Of a stretch of DNA of 59,920 nucleotides, positions 28,983 through 38,615 are shown piece by piece. The DNA is from Muribaculaceae bacterium (lineage in GTDB: Bacteria; Bacteroidota; Bacteroidia; Bacteroidales; Muribaculaceae): positions 1 to 59,920 of the forward strand of contig JAIDUH010000069.1 in NCBI GenBank assembly GCA_029060285.1. Reading direction: 5' to 3'. Numbering within the stretch: the first letter of the stretch is position 1; every line of letters starts with the position of its first letter. The notes beneath the pieces were generated by a model. The model was given only the letters and a program-made list of their open reading frames with translations, did not search any database and was not told where the DNA came from. A program made the position numbers and the translations under genes.

Positions 28983-31808
28983 ATCAAGTTCATCTTTCAG
29001 GAAGCGTGAAGTGGGAGTATCAAGCAGCGACATTTCTTCCGGCGTGCCACTGGCAACCAATTGACCACCTTCCTTGCCACCCTCCGGACCCATTTCTATG
29101 AGCCAATCAGCGGATTTTATGACATCCAGGTTATGCTCAATCACTACCATAGTGTTACCTTTGTCGACAAGCTTATTGATGACCCCAAGGAGAACCTTGA
29201 TATCCTGAAAATGAAGCCCGGTTGTGGGTTCGTCAAGAATAAAAAGAGTTCTGCCGGTGTCCTTCTTGGCAAGTTCAGTAGCAAGTTTCACCCGTTGGTT
29301 TTCACCTCCGCTAAGAGTGCTTGATGGTTGACCCAGTTTGATATACCCCAACCCTATCTCCTGAAGCACCTTAATCTTCTTGAGAATGGAGGGCACGTTC
29401 TCAAAGAATTCCACTGCTTGGTTGACAGTCATCTCAAGGACATCTGCAATTGATTTACCCTTATAGCGTACTTCCAGCGTCTCCCGATTGTATCTTTTGC
29501 CATGACATTCTTCACAAGGCACAAGCACATCCGGAAGGAAATTCATTTCAATTGTGCGATATCCATTTCCTTTACATGTTTCGCATCTGCCCCCGCTTAC
29601 ATTAAAGGAGAAACGACCTGGTTTATATCCACGGATCTTTGACTCAGGGAGTTCCATATATAGCTTTCTTATATCAGTGAAAACACCGGTATAAGTGGCA
29701 GGATTCGATCTTGGGGAACGGCCAAGAGGAGACTGGTCGACTGTGACTACCTTATCTACATTCTCGATTCCCTCAATTTCCTTATAAGGAAGAGGGACAG
29801 CATTCGACCTATAGAATTTCCGGCTCAGAATCGGCTGAAGAGTACCGTTAACAAGACTTGATTTGCCGGAACCGGAAACCCCTGTGACGCAAATGAACTT
29901 ACCGAGCGGGAATTCCACGTCAACATCTTTAAGATTATGACCCGAAGCACCTTTAATAATCAAAGATTTTCCATTGCCCTTTCTCCTTTCAGCCGGAACC
30001 TCTATGGAATTTTCTCCATTAAGATATGATGCCGTCAGGGTATGAGTCAGCTTCATATCCTCCGGGGTGCCTTGAAAAACAACATTTCCACCTTTTCTGC
30101 CGGCTCCGGGACCGATGTCAACAATATAGTCAGCTTCATTCATTATATCCTTGTCATGCTCCACGACAATTATCGAATTGCCATTGTCGCGAAGTTGCTT
30201 CAGGCTATTTATAAGACGCTCATTATCGCGCTGATGAAGCCCAATCGACGGCTCATCCAAAATATACAGCACATTGACAAGCTGGCTTCCGATCTGAGTG
30301 GCCAAACGAATACGCTGGCTCTCTCCTCCTGACAGTGATGAACTGGGACGATTAAGGGAAAGATAATCAAGACCCACATCAAGAAGGAACTTAAGACGCG
30401 AACGGATTTCCTTCATGATTTCCACAGCCACCATGCGACGCTGATGGTCGACTCTGTCTTCAAGCCCCTGCGTCCATTCATAAAGTTCCTTTATGTCCAT
30501 ATTGGAGACGTCGGCGATATTCTTATCGTCGATGAAATAATGAAGAGATATCTTATTGAGTCGCCGGCCATTACATTCAGGGCAAACGGTACGGGTATAA
30601 AACTGTTCACTCCATTTCTTTGCCTCACTGCCAAAATCATCAGATTGCTGAGCTTCAATATATTTTACCAGACCTTCATAGTTCGATTCATATGAATAGA
30701 TCTGGGTGGAGGCATTAGAAAGCACAAGGCGACTGTCGGTGCCATTTAAAATGTCGTCAAGAGCCTCTTCAGAAAGATTTTTGATAGGTGTTTTCAGCGT
30801 AGCCCCATGCATCTTGCAAATGGCTTCAATCTGCATGAAGACAAGGCTGCTTTTATACTTACCAAGAGGCACTATGCCACCCTCATAAATGGACTTGTTC
30901 TTATCAGGAATGATTTTGTCCACATCGACAATGTTCACTTCCCCAAGCCCCTTGCAACGGCGGCAGGCACCTTGAGGAGAGTTGAACGAGAAGTTATGAG
31001 GAGCAGGCTCAGGATAAGACAGGCCGTTTTCGGAATCCATCAAAAGAAGAGAAAAATGATGAAGATGACCAGTCTCCATATCAATGACCATCATCTGCTT
31101 GTCGCCCTGTCTAAGGGCTTCCTCCACTGCTTTCCTCAGACGTTCCGACTCATTTTCCCTGACTTTAAGGCGATCCACAACGAGTTCGATGTCATGGTTG
31201 CGATAACGATCGGTCTTCATTCCGAACACGAGTTCACGAAGTTCTCCATCAACGCGGACATTCAGGTATCCTTTCTTCCGAAGATTTTCAAAAAGCTCCT
31301 TGTAATGTCCCTTACGGTTTCTAACAAGAGGCGCAAGCACATATATTTTTCTATCGGCAAAGTTCTTGCTCACCATCTCCACGATCTTCTCCTTGGTGTA
31401 TTTCACCATAGGCTTGCCGCTGATGTAGCTTCTTGGTTCGCCCAAACGAGAATAAAGGAGACGGAAAAAGTCATAAATTTCCGTAGTGGTACCTATGGTA
31501 GATCGGGGATTATTATTAGTAGTCTTCTGCTCAATGCTAATGACCGGATTGAGACCAGTGATCTTATCCACGTCGGGGCGCTCCATGCTACCCATAAGAT
31601 TACGGGCATAGGCAGAAAAGGTCTCTATATAACGTCGCTGGCCTTCGGCAAAAATTGTGTCGAAAGCAAGCGATGATTTCCCACAACCACTCAGTCCGGT
31701 GATGACACTAAGCGAATTGTGGGGAATAGTAACATCTATATTCTTAAGATTGTGCACTCTCGCACCGGACACTTCGATGCGGTCAGATGCATGTATATTT
31801 TCATCCAT
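28962..31808 (-). CDS. uvrA: Excinuclease ABC subunit A
   Basis: A UvrA of about 948 residues that scans DNA for lesions in nucleotide excision repair. I use the ATG at 31808 because the longer frame begins with TTG. Two ABC ATPase modules are visible, with Walker A motifs GLSGCGKSSL and GVSGSGKSSL, signatures SSLSGGESQRI and STLSGGENQRV, and zinc-binding CxxC pairs CPECNGRR and CETCKGNG/CEECHGKR. The start is 48 bp after the stop of the CHU_C protein gene. Confidence 0.97.
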   Translation of the reverse strand: MDENIHASDRIEVSGARVHNLKNIDVTIPHNSLSVITGLSGCGKSSLAFDTIFAEGQRRYIETFSAYARNLMGSMERPDVDKITGLNPVISIEQKTTNNNPRSTIGTTTEIYDFFRLLYSRLGEPRSYISGKPMVKYTKEKIVEMVSKNFADRKIYVLAPLVRNRKGHYKELFENLRKKGYLNVRVDGELRELVFGMKTDRYRNHDIELVVDRLKVRENESERLRKAVEEALRQGDKQMMVIDMETGHLHHFSLLLMDSENGLSYPEPAPHNFSFNSPQGACRRCKGLGEVNIVDVDKIIPDKNKSIYEGGIVPLGKYKSSLVFMQIEAICKMHGATLKTPIKNLSEEALDDILNGTDSRLVLSNASTQIYSYESNYEGLVKYIEAQQSDDFGSEAKKWSEQFYTRTVCPECNGRRLNKISLHYFIDDKNIADVSNMDIKELYEWTQGLEDRVDHQRRMVAVEIMKEIRSRLKFLLDVGLDYLSLNRPSSSLSGGESQRIRLATQIGSQLVNVLYILDEPSIGLHQRDNERLINSLKQLRDNGNSIIVVEHDKDIMNEADYIVDIGPGAGRKGGNVVFQGTPEDMKLTHTLTASYLNGENSIEVPAERRKGNGKSLIIKGASGHNLKDVDVEFPLGKFICVTGVSGSGKSSLVNGTLQPILSRKFYRSNAVPLPYKEIEGIENVDKVVTVDQSPLGRSPRSNPATYTGVFTDIRKLYMELPESKIRGYKPGRFSFNVSGGRCETCKGNGYRTIEMNFLPDVLVPCEECHGKRYNRETLEVRYKGKSIADVLEMTVNQAVEFFENVPSILKKIKVLQEIGLGYIKLGQPSSTLSGGENQRVKLATELAKKDTGRTLFILDEPTTGLHFQDIKVLLGVINKLVDKGNTMVVIEHNLDVIKSADWLIEMGPEGGKEGGQLVASGTPEEMSLLDTPTSRFLKDELDLSVIAQ

Positions 31809-31855
31809 ATTTCTTCTAAGTGTGTTTTTCAAATTTTATAACAAATATTGTGCCA

Positions 31856-33232
31856 TTATTGCTCAGGCTGAGAAGAGGAGCCTGCATTGCCAACATACTT
31901 CACAATATTTATATCGCCGCTCTTCTTATATTTCTTTCCGTCAGTCCCGGTGGCTTCAATCACATAAAAGAACACACCTGAGTCAACCGTTTTCCCCTTC
32001 ACTTTTCCATCCCATCCTTGTTCCGGAGAATTGAAATGGCACACCAGATGACCTTGACGATCGAAAATTGAGCATTGGAAAGTCAACAAAGACCTGTAAG
32101 CCACTTTCCATTCGTCGTTGACTCCATCTCCATTCGGAGAGAATGCATTGGGTATCTTAAGGAGGCTCTCTCCTATCGTCACTTCATAAGTGTCACTTAT
32201 ATACTCGCAACTGCCGTCGGCGTTGCTTCCTATATAGCGCACGTAATGAGTGCCTTCTTCAAGAAATGTATAATCAAGGTCTTGAGTAGTAAAACGGAAA
32301 TCTATATCTTCAAATCCCGGATCTCGCGTAAGTTGCCATTCATTGTGAATTACACCGTCGGTCACATACGCTTGGAAAACGATCCGGCAAGGAGCCGACC
32401 CCCCAAGACCTCCATCATTGCCGGAACCTATCTGATTGCTTGCCACGGTTTCATCGTCGGAATCCTCTCCGGAATCCTCATTCTCAGAAATGGCAAAAGT
32501 CCTGGCATCGACTGAATGAGGACTGACAGCAGAGGTTTCCACTGACTCTTCCCAATTCCAGGCTTTCAAAAACTTATCGCCGGTTATCTTGAAGATGGAA
32601 GCACAATAGTTAGGAGGAGAAAGTCTATATTCCGTCTGAAAGCTTTCGAATTTCTTAGACACACCAGATTCGTAGAAATTACCTTGATTCGAACGCTCAT
32701 CCCACTCCTGAGTAGTATATTCCACAGTTATTTGCTGATCAAGGGTCTTCTGCATACCGTTGACAGTAAAATACCGTATTGGATCTCCGGAACCTTCGAG
32801 ATTGATGATCGTAACGTCACATTCCTGATCGGCTGCCGGGGCCGCCGACTGAAGTTTGAGACGATGAGGGAGATAGTCAGTGATCCAAAAACAATATCTT
32901 CGGTCTCCATCTTCGACAATATATCCTTTGTCACCTTCAAGAAAAGAGAGAGTGCTTGTATTACCGACCTGAACGGAAGCCACTTCTTCGGCATGGCCTC
33001 CGCCTAAGTTGCCATATTGAAGCCAGTTTATACGGTTTCCGGCTGTTGACGTATATGAAGCAGTGACACCCTGTACAGAGTAAAGGACATATATCTTTTC
33101 AAGACCTGTAGATTTTTCAGGAGTCTCTTCCAAGACCTTCAGGGAATTGCCACTAAAGCTCAAAGACTGTGAAAAAGCCGGCAGAAGAACACCTGCAGAC
33201 AAACAAAAAGAAAGTAATGTTTTCCGTATCAT
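31856..33232 (-). CDS. Exported protein with gliding-motility-type (CHU_C) C-terminal domain
   Basis: A 458-residue exported protein: signal peptide at 1-21, a beta-rich central region of no recognised family, an acidic linker (ENEDSGEDSDDE, near 253-264), an Ig-like segment, and a C-terminal domain beginning IPNAFSPNGDGVNDEWKV. That signature defines the CHU_C/gliding-motility-associated domain, which in Bacteroidetes is tied to secretion by the type IX system. The extra C-terminal tail SSSQPEQ is unusual for a sorting signal. No T9SS genes are in the window, so surface export is inferred. Confidence 0.82.
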   Translation of the reverse strand: MIRKTLLSFCLSAGVLLPAFSQSLSFSGNSLKVLEETPEKSTGLEKIYVLYSVQGVTASYTSTAGNRINWLQYGNLGGGHAEEVASVQVGNTSTLSFLEGDKGYIVEDGDRRYCFWITDYLPHRLKLQSAAPAADQECDVTIINLEGSGDPIRYFTVNGMQKTLDQQITVEYTTQEWDERSNQGNFYESGVSKKFESFQTEYRLSPPNYCASIFKITGDKFLKAWNWEESVETSAVSPHSVDARTFAISENEDSGEDSDDETVASNQIGSGNDGGLGGSAPCRIVFQAYVTDGVIHNEWQLTRDPGFEDIDFRFTTQDLDYTFLEEGTHYVRYIGSNADGSCEYISDTYEVTIGESLLKIPNAFSPNGDGVNDEWKVAYRSLLTFQCSIFDRQGHLVCHFNSPEQGWDGKVKGKTVDSGVFFYVIEATGTDGKKYKKSGDINIVKYVGNAGSSSQPEQ

Positions 33233-33280
33233 ATATTAATAACGAAAAACATTACCTTTAAATTATGAAACGACAAATTT

Positions 33281-35737
33281 CTAAGTGAATAAATTAGCGA
33301 TATTAAAGGATATGACAGCCAAGACCCACGCGAGGATTGTATTGTAGCATAGCGAGAAGAGACCATATCTCCAGTCGCCTGTCTCGCGGATTGTAGCTGT
33401 CAAGGTAGCTATACAAGGGAAATATAGCAATACGAAGACTAAAAATGCTATAGCAGAAGGGATTGTGAAGGGTGCCTTTCCGGTCAATGGAGAAGGCGTT
33501 CTAAGACGTTCGCTCAGAGCATCGGCATCATCGTCACCAACATAAAGGACACCCATCGTCGAGACGACCACTTCCTTAGCAGCCATTCCGGCCAACAATG
33601 ACACACATGATTGCCAACCAAGTTCCATAGGACGCACAACAGGCTCACAGAATTTTCCTATGTTTCCAAGGATAGAATGTTCTTGCTGATAAGTGTGCAG
33701 CACAAGGCCTTGAATATCTTCGTCAGAATTGTCAGCCCGCATATTGTCGGGCATCTCTGCAAGCGTGGATTCTACATAAGACTGTGGAACTTCCTCAAAA
33801 GAATATCTCGGGAAATATGACAATGCCCATATGATGATGGATGCCACAAGGATCAGACCTCCCATCTTTTGGAGATATTGTTTAGCCTTCGACCACATGC
33901 TCCGGACTACCGACTTGTAGGTAGGGACACGATATGGCGGCAATTCCATGACAAACGGAGTCTCATCAGCCTTAAACCAGAACTTCCTCAGCATCTTAGC
34001 GGTAAGAATAGCGACAACAATACCTAATAAATATAACCCAAAGAATACCAACGCACCATGATGCGGGAAGAAAGCCCCGGCAAGAAGCACATAAATGGGA
34101 AGCCTTGCAGAGCAAGACATAAAAGGAAGAATGAGAATTGTGATCAGCCGACTGGAACTACTTTCAATAATTCGAGTGGACATAATAGCCGGCACGTTGC
34201 AACCAAATCCGGTCACCAACGGAATGAAACTCTTGCCATGAAGACCCATCTTATGCATCAACTTATCCATGATGAATGCAACCCGTGCCATATAACCGGA
34301 ATCCTCCATAAAGGATATGAAGAAATATAGAATGAGGATATTCGGAAGGAAAACTATGACTCCACCTACTCCGCCTATTATGCCATCAAGAATAAGATCT
34401 TTCAATGGTCCGGAAGGCATATATCTTGATACCAGCTGTGACACCCAGGAGACAAGGTCTTCAATCCATTCCATAGGATATGACCCAAGCTCAAAAGTAC
34501 ACCAGAAGATGAAGAACATCGCAGCAAGGAAGATCGGGAAACCGAACAGCTTGTTGGTGACCAAAGCATCGATGGTCTTGGTGGTTTTTTCGTCATGAAC
34601 AAGGTCACCTTCCAGAGTCTCTGCAAGAGCTCCCTGAATGAATCCATATTTATTAGCCGCGATAGCAGTCTGAACATCCTCGTTGACTTCCCTCTTGATT
34701 TCAGACGCGACCCTGTCACGATCTTCAATGATCTTGTCATAGTCAGGAGTATTTTTTATCAATAGTTCAGCTTCAGGATCCCCCTCAAGAAGTTTTATGG
34801 CAAGGTAGCGCGTAGCGAAATGAAGCGGCACTTTAGAATCAGCTTTCAAATCGGCTCTCAAGACATCCACCCCCGCCTCTATTTCAGGACTCATCTTCAC
34901 ATGGATATGGCGCGTATCAGGATGCTTCATTTCATATACTTGTATGACAGTGTCAAGAAGCTGCTGCACACCCCTTCCTGTAGAAGCAACCGTAGGGACA
35001 ATCGGAACTCCAAGCATCGCTCCAAGTTCCTTATATTTCAGATTGGCTCCGGACTTTTCGAGTTCATCATACATATTAAGAGCAATGACCATAGGACGGT
35101 TCATGTCGATGAGTTCGGTGGTCATGTATAGATTTCGTTCAAGATTAGACGCCACGATGACATTTATCATCACATCAGGAGTCTCTTCACGAAGATATCT
35201 CACCACATATTGCTCCTCCGGGCTATAAGCAGAAAGAGAATATGTGCCGGGGAGATCCACAATATTAATTCTATATCCCTTATAATTAATGTGTCCAGAC
35301 TTTGCGTCGACTGTCACACCTGCATAATTGCCGACGTGTTCGTTGGCACCGCTCACAATATTGAAAAGCGAAGTCTTGCCACAATTCGGATTACCCAGAA
35401 GCGCTACATTGATTATCTTGTCGTGCCTAACGGCGTGAGAAGCATCCTCATCGTGTCTGGCAGTGGCTTTTTTTTCTGCCTTATCGGCATCCGGTTCGTG
35501 TTCCTGCCACTCTTGCAGAGGCATAATTTCAATCATCGATGCCTCATTTCTTCTAAGAGACACTTCATAATCCATCAGCGCATACTTCACGGGATCCATA
35601 AGAGGGGCATTCAGCATGCATGTCACTTCCCTGCCACGCACAAATCCCATTTCCATCACCCTTTTACGGAATGCACCGTGGCCAAATATCTTGGTTATCA
35701 CGCCGGTCTCACCCGGCTGCAGGTCGACTAATCTCAT
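33281..35737 (-). CDS. feoB: Ferrous iron transporter, FeoA-FeoB fusion
   Basis: An 818-residue fusion. I start at ATG 35737 because the frame upstream is A+T-rich and MRLVDLQPGETGV is the natural FeoA start. Residues 1-75 are the FeoA SH3-like domain. The G domain has GNPNCGKTS (115-123), DLPGTYS and NMYDE motifs. The C-terminal half is membrane-embedded, with two Gate-type segments (for example FIPLVTGFGCNVPAIMSTR). It imports Fe(II). Iron regulation is supported by a perfect palindrome over its promoter. The stop is TAG. Confidence 0.96.
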   Translation of the reverse strand: MRLVDLQPGETGVITKIFGHGAFRKRVMEMGFVRGREVTCMLNAPLMDPVKYALMDYEVSLRRNEASMIEIMPLQEWQEHEPDADKAEKKATARHDEDASHAVRHDKIINVALLGNPNCGKTSLFNIVSGANEHVGNYAGVTVDAKSGHINYKGYRINIVDLPGTYSLSAYSPEEQYVVRYLREETPDVMINVIVASNLERNLYMTTELIDMNRPMVIALNMYDELEKSGANLKYKELGAMLGVPIVPTVASTGRGVQQLLDTVIQVYEMKHPDTRHIHVKMSPEIEAGVDVLRADLKADSKVPLHFATRYLAIKLLEGDPEAELLIKNTPDYDKIIEDRDRVASEIKREVNEDVQTAIAANKYGFIQGALAETLEGDLVHDEKTTKTIDALVTNKLFGFPIFLAAMFFIFWCTFELGSYPMEWIEDLVSWVSQLVSRYMPSGPLKDLILDGIIGGVGGVIVFLPNILILYFFISFMEDSGYMARVAFIMDKLMHKMGLHGKSFIPLVTGFGCNVPAIMSTRIIESSSSRLITILILPFMSCSARLPIYVLLAGAFFPHHGALVFFGLYLLGIVVAILTAKMLRKFWFKADETPFVMELPPYRVPTYKSVVRSMWSKAKQYLQKMGGLILVASIIIWALSYFPRYSFEEVPQSYVESTLAEMPDNMRADNSDEDIQGLVLHTYQQEHSILGNIGKFCEPVVRPMELGWQSCVSLLAGMAAKEVVVSTMGVLYVGDDDADALSERLRTPSPLTGKAPFTIPSAIAFLVFVLLYFPCIATLTATIRETGDWRYGLFSLCYNTILAWVLAVISFNIANLFT

Positions 35738-35767
35738 CTTGCTATATAGACTAATTCTAAATAAGTG

Positions 35768-35798
35768 CAAAATTACAAAAAAATCGACAAACTGACAA
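35768..35798 (-). promoter_or_regulatory. feoAB promoter
   Basis: On the minus strand, TAATTTTG occupies 35775-35768 and a TTG -33 element lies at 35798-35796 with 20 bp between. The feoAB start codon is about 30 bases downstream of the -7 box. Confidence 0.6.
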
Positions 35799-35817
35799 TA
35801 CTCAATTTTGAGTATTG
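35796..35817. promoter_or_regulatory. Perfect 10-bp palindrome over the feoAB -33 box (candidate iron-regulator operator)
   Basis: CAATACTCAA and TTGAGTATTG are perfect inverted arms separated by TT. The right end on the minus strand overlaps the -33 element of feoAB, as expected for a repressor site. It also lies 5 bp after the stop of the upstream phosphoesterase gene but lacks an immediate T-run, so an operator is likelier than a terminator. The regulator is unknown. Confidence 0.6.
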
Positions 35818-35822
35818 AAAAT

Positions 35823-36335
35823 TTAATTTGCCACCGGCCTCTGCTTGGCAAGCTCTATGACTTCACAGTCTCGCATATCAGAGCCGTCAATAGTAAGCTT
35901 CACCAAAGTGCGAACACTATGCCATCCGAAAATGCCTGCCGCTCCGGGATTGATGTGAAGCAATTGCAGCTCCTTATCATATATAACTTTCAATATATGA
36001 GAATGGCCGTCGACCATAAGATTGACATCATTCCGTATAAGAAGAGATTTCATTCCTTTACTCCATTTGCCGGGATATCCACCTATATGGGTCAGAAGCA
36101 CTCTCACTTCCTCCACATCGAATATCTCAAGTTCCTGACACTTACGGCGCACCATACCGTGGTCTATGTTGCCGGAAACAGCCCTTACAACAGGCACAAT
36201 ATCTTTAAGACGTTCGATTATAGTGTAGTCACCGATATCTCCGGCATGCCATACTTCATCGCAATCCCGGAAATGCTCTGCATACCTGTCGTCCCAATAG
36301 CCATGGGTATCACTGAGTATTCCTATTCGTTTCAT
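35823..36335 (-). CDS. YfcE/MJ0936-type metallophosphoesterase
   Basis: A 170-residue calcineurin-like phosphoesterase of the YfcE family. The metal-binding order is complete: ILSDTHG at 6-12, GDIGD, GNIDH, THIGG and DGHSH, each with the expected Asp, Asn and His ligands. Family members hydrolyse phosphodiesters in vitro; the natural substrate is unknown. It lies upstream of feoAB in the same direction, separated by the feoAB promoter. Confidence 0.93.
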   Translation of the reverse strand: MKRIGILSDTHGYWDDRYAEHFRDCDEVWHAGDIGDYTIIERLKDIVPVVRAVSGNIDHGMVRRKCQELEIFDVEEVRVLLTHIGGYPGKWSKGMKSLLIRNDVNLMVDGHSHILKVIYDKELQLLHINPGAAGIFGWHSVRTLVKLTIDGSDMRDCEVIELAKQRPVAN

Positions 36336-36421
36336 AAAAGCTCATTTATGGGGCAAAAGTACAAAAAAATATTAGATATTTTCTGGCAACTGCAATTTTT
36401 TTCAAAAAAAATCCATAAAAA

Positions 36422-36453
36422 TTTGGAGGATTAAAAATTTTATCATAATTTTG
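36422..36453 (+). promoter_or_regulatory. Promoter of the ABC transporter-GntR operon
   Basis: TTTG at 36422-36425 and TAATTTTG at 36446-36453, exactly 20 bp apart, fit the Bacteroidetes consensus. The predicted start of transcription lies inside the adjacent palindrome. Confidence 0.75.
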
Positions 36454-36454
36454 C

Positions 36455-36478
36455 AGTGTATTACTACACCAATACACT
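36455..36478. promoter_or_regulatory. GntR/YtrA-type operator
   Basis: AGTGTATT and AATACACT are perfect 8-bp inverted arms around an 8-base spacer (ACTACACC), immediately downstream of the -7 box. YtrA-type GntR repressors bind sites of this general form, and such a gene closes the operon, so autoregulation is the natural reading. Confidence 0.75.
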
Positions 36479-36517
36479 ACTACGGTAAATTAATGGTTGT
36501 TATTAAAGATAAAGATT

Positions 36518-37345
36518 ATGATTACACTCAACAATGTCTCCTACCGCTACTCCGGAAGCAAGCGTGATTCCATAGCAGACTTCAGCATGGAACTCTCATC
36601 CGGCAAGATCGTAGGTTTGCTCGGGGCCAACGGTGCCGGCAAAAGCACCCTACTCTACCTGATCTCAGGACTCCTGAAGCCTACAGAAGGAACGGTGAAA
36701 GTCAACGGCTTTAATCCTTGGGACAGAAACCCGGAATTCTTAAACCGGATATTTCTCGTACCGGAAGAGATCGACGTTCCATCTATTTCACTCGATGCAT
36801 ATATAAAGGCATACGCACCATTTTATCCCAACTTCTCGGAGGAATCTCTAAAAGAGGCACTCTTTCACTTCAACTTGTCGCCCGACATTCATCTTGGTTC
36901 TCTCTCAATGGGACAAAAGAAGAAAGCATTCTTAGCTTTCGCGCTTGCATGCCACACTCCAGTGCTTTTGATGGACGAACCGACCAACGGCCTTGACATA
37001 CCGGGAAAAAGTGAATTCAGGAAAGCTGTGGTCAAAACCATGAATGATGAGCGAACCATCATCATTTCCACACATCAGGTAAGAGATCTTGACCAGCTTC
37101 TTGATCATGTGACAATCATGGATAATACCGGCATACAGCTTGACGAATCCATTGCTGCCCTGCAAGAAAAATTCGTGTTCGGACTCGCCCCAGTGCTCCC
37201 GGAAAATAGTGTGGTGTGGAGTGAACCGGTCATGGGCGGATATGCCTATATGAAGATGCGCACTCCGGACCAACCGGAAACTGAGGTAAACCTCGAGGCA
37301 CTTTTCAACTATATCTATTCTCGTGCACCAAAAAGCATCTATTAA
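36518..37345 (+). CDS. ABC transporter ATP-binding protein
   Basis: A 275-residue ATPase subunit. I chose ATG 36518 over one seven codons upstream because MITLNNVSYRYSG is the usual family start. Walker A is GANGAGKST (36-44), the signature is LSMGQKKK, Walker B is LLMDEPTNGLD, and the switch His is in STHQVRDL. It should power the permease encoded next. YtrB-like subunits of GntR-regulated exporters are the closest comparison, linked in other bacteria to envelope stress or peptide efflux. Confidence 0.92.
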   Translation: MITLNNVSYRYSGSKRDSIADFSMELSSGKIVGLLGANGAGKSTLLYLISGLLKPTEGTVKVNGFNPWDRNPEFLNRIFLVPEEIDVPSISLDAYIKAYAPFYPNFSEESLKEALFHFNLSPDIHLGSLSMGQKKKAFLAFALACHTPVLLMDEPTNGLDIPGKSEFRKAVVKTMNDERTIIISTHQVRDLDQLLDHVTIMDNTGIQLDESIAALQEKFVFGLAPVLPENSVVWSEPVMGGYAYMKMRTPDQPETEVNLEALFNYIYSRAPKSIY

Positions 37346-37370
37346 ATATGACACTTTAACAATTGAAATT

Positions 37371-38240
37371 ATGGGAAATAATATAGAATCAAATATTGCT
37401 TTCTCCTCTGAACGTTTCTCCTCTCTTCTTAAATCAGACTTTATTGTCAACAAGGGGAACTATATCAAATACTCAATCGCAACGATAGGAGTCTTCATCG
37501 CCTTGGCTTCCCTGATCAGCATTAATGCAGTGATCGATATTAATAGCCTGAAGCATTTAACGGAACTTACCGGAAGGATTATGGACGATGCCATACGTGC
37601 CAAGCAGCTTAGCTATGGATCTATGTATCTCGCTCTTTCTTCATGGATCTTATGCATCGGTCTGACTGTATGCGGATCACTTACTTTCAGCAACTTCAGT
37701 TCAAAGAAAAAGAGGATATCCTCTTTGATGATTCCAGCTTCACGTTCAGAGAAGTTCTTGCTGCAAGTCCTCATATATTTTGTAGGTGGCACATTTATGC
37801 TTATAATAGGATTACTACTCGGACTGCTGATCTGTCAGATAACTTTTGGAGGTGGTTCGGCTCCTATCAATTCTGTATTTGAGTTTCTTGATAAAGAATT
37901 TTCAGGCAGCCTAACAATTATAATGATTCTCGTAGCTCTATTTGGCAATTCACTTTATGCCCTTGGCAGCTCCCTATGGCCAAAGTTATCATGGATAAAG
38001 ACATGGGTGATATTAATGGTCGTTCAGTGGGCATTTACAGCCATTTTCATGATACTTGCCGCTGCCAACATTAATTGGGATGCATTCTTCACATTATTCA
38101 TCGGACTGGGAAAAGACAATATGTGGATCTTGATTTGGTCAGGAATTACAATTCTTGCCATTTTAAACTTAGTATGCTGGGGACTTGCCTGGCTACGATT
38201 CAAGAACACCCAGATAATACAGCGTTTTATGACAAAATAG
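37371..38240 (+). CDS. ABC transporter permease
   Basis: A 289-residue membrane protein with six predicted helices (near 45-65, 100-120, 150-175, 205-220, 235-255 and 262-282). ATG 37371 is preferred to an in-frame ATG 16 codons earlier that overlaps the previous gene. No substrate-binding protein is encoded, so export is likelier than import. It lies 25 bp after the ATPase gene and 6 bp before the GntR gene. The stop is TAG. Confidence 0.85.
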   Translation: MGNNIESNIAFSSERFSSLLKSDFIVNKGNYIKYSIATIGVFIALASLISINAVIDINSLKHLTELTGRIMDDAIRAKQLSYGSMYLALSSWILCIGLTVCGSLTFSNFSSKKKRISSLMIPASRSEKFLLQVLIYFVGGTFMLIIGLLLGLLICQITFGGGSAPINSVFEFLDKEFSGSLTIIMILVALFGNSLYALGSSLWPKLSWIKTWVILMVVQWAFTAIFMILAAANINWDAFFTLFIGLGKDNMWILIWSGITILAILNLVCWGLAWLRFKNTQIIQRFMTK

Positions 38241-38246
38241 AAATAT

Positions 38247-38615
38247 ATGATACAAACAGATAACAGACCAATATACGTAAGGCTTGCCGATCAGATTTGT
38301 GACCGCATTCTGCTTGACGAATACAGGAAACTTGAAAGAATACCAAGCGTCAGGGAATATGCAGTCACCCAGCAAGTGAATCCGGCAACGGCAGCCCGGG
38401 CTTTTGAAATACTGGAGCGACAAGGTGTCATATTCAACAAGAGAGGACTGGGATTTTTTGTGGCTGAGAGTGCAGTGGATATCATCAGAAAGATGCGCCT
38501 CGAAACCTTGCTTGGGGAAGAGAGTGAGTTATTCTTTTCACGATTGGCTGTATTGGAAGTCTCACCCGAGCAACTTCGCGATATGTATGCGCAATATCTA
38601 TCTTCTAAAAAATAA
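38247..38615 (+). CDS. GntR-family (YtrA-type) transcriptional regulator
   Basis: A 122-residue regulator. Residues 8-75 form the GntR winged helix (PIYVRLADQICDRIL, then IPSVREYAVTQQVNPATAARA), and the short C-terminal helical tail is typical of the YtrA subfamily, which binds no large ligand domain. It probably represses its own operon through the palindrome at 36455-36478. Confidence 0.92.
   Translation: MIQTDNRPIYVRLADQICDRILLDEYRKLERIPSVREYAVTQQVNPATAARAFEILERQGVIFNKRGLGFFVAESAVDIIRKMRLETLLGEESELFFSRLAVLEVSPEQLRDMYAQYLSSKK

Noticed and set aside
30807..31676. 289-codon open frame on the plus strand
   Set aside because: Antisense shadow of uvrA, whose motifs are complete.
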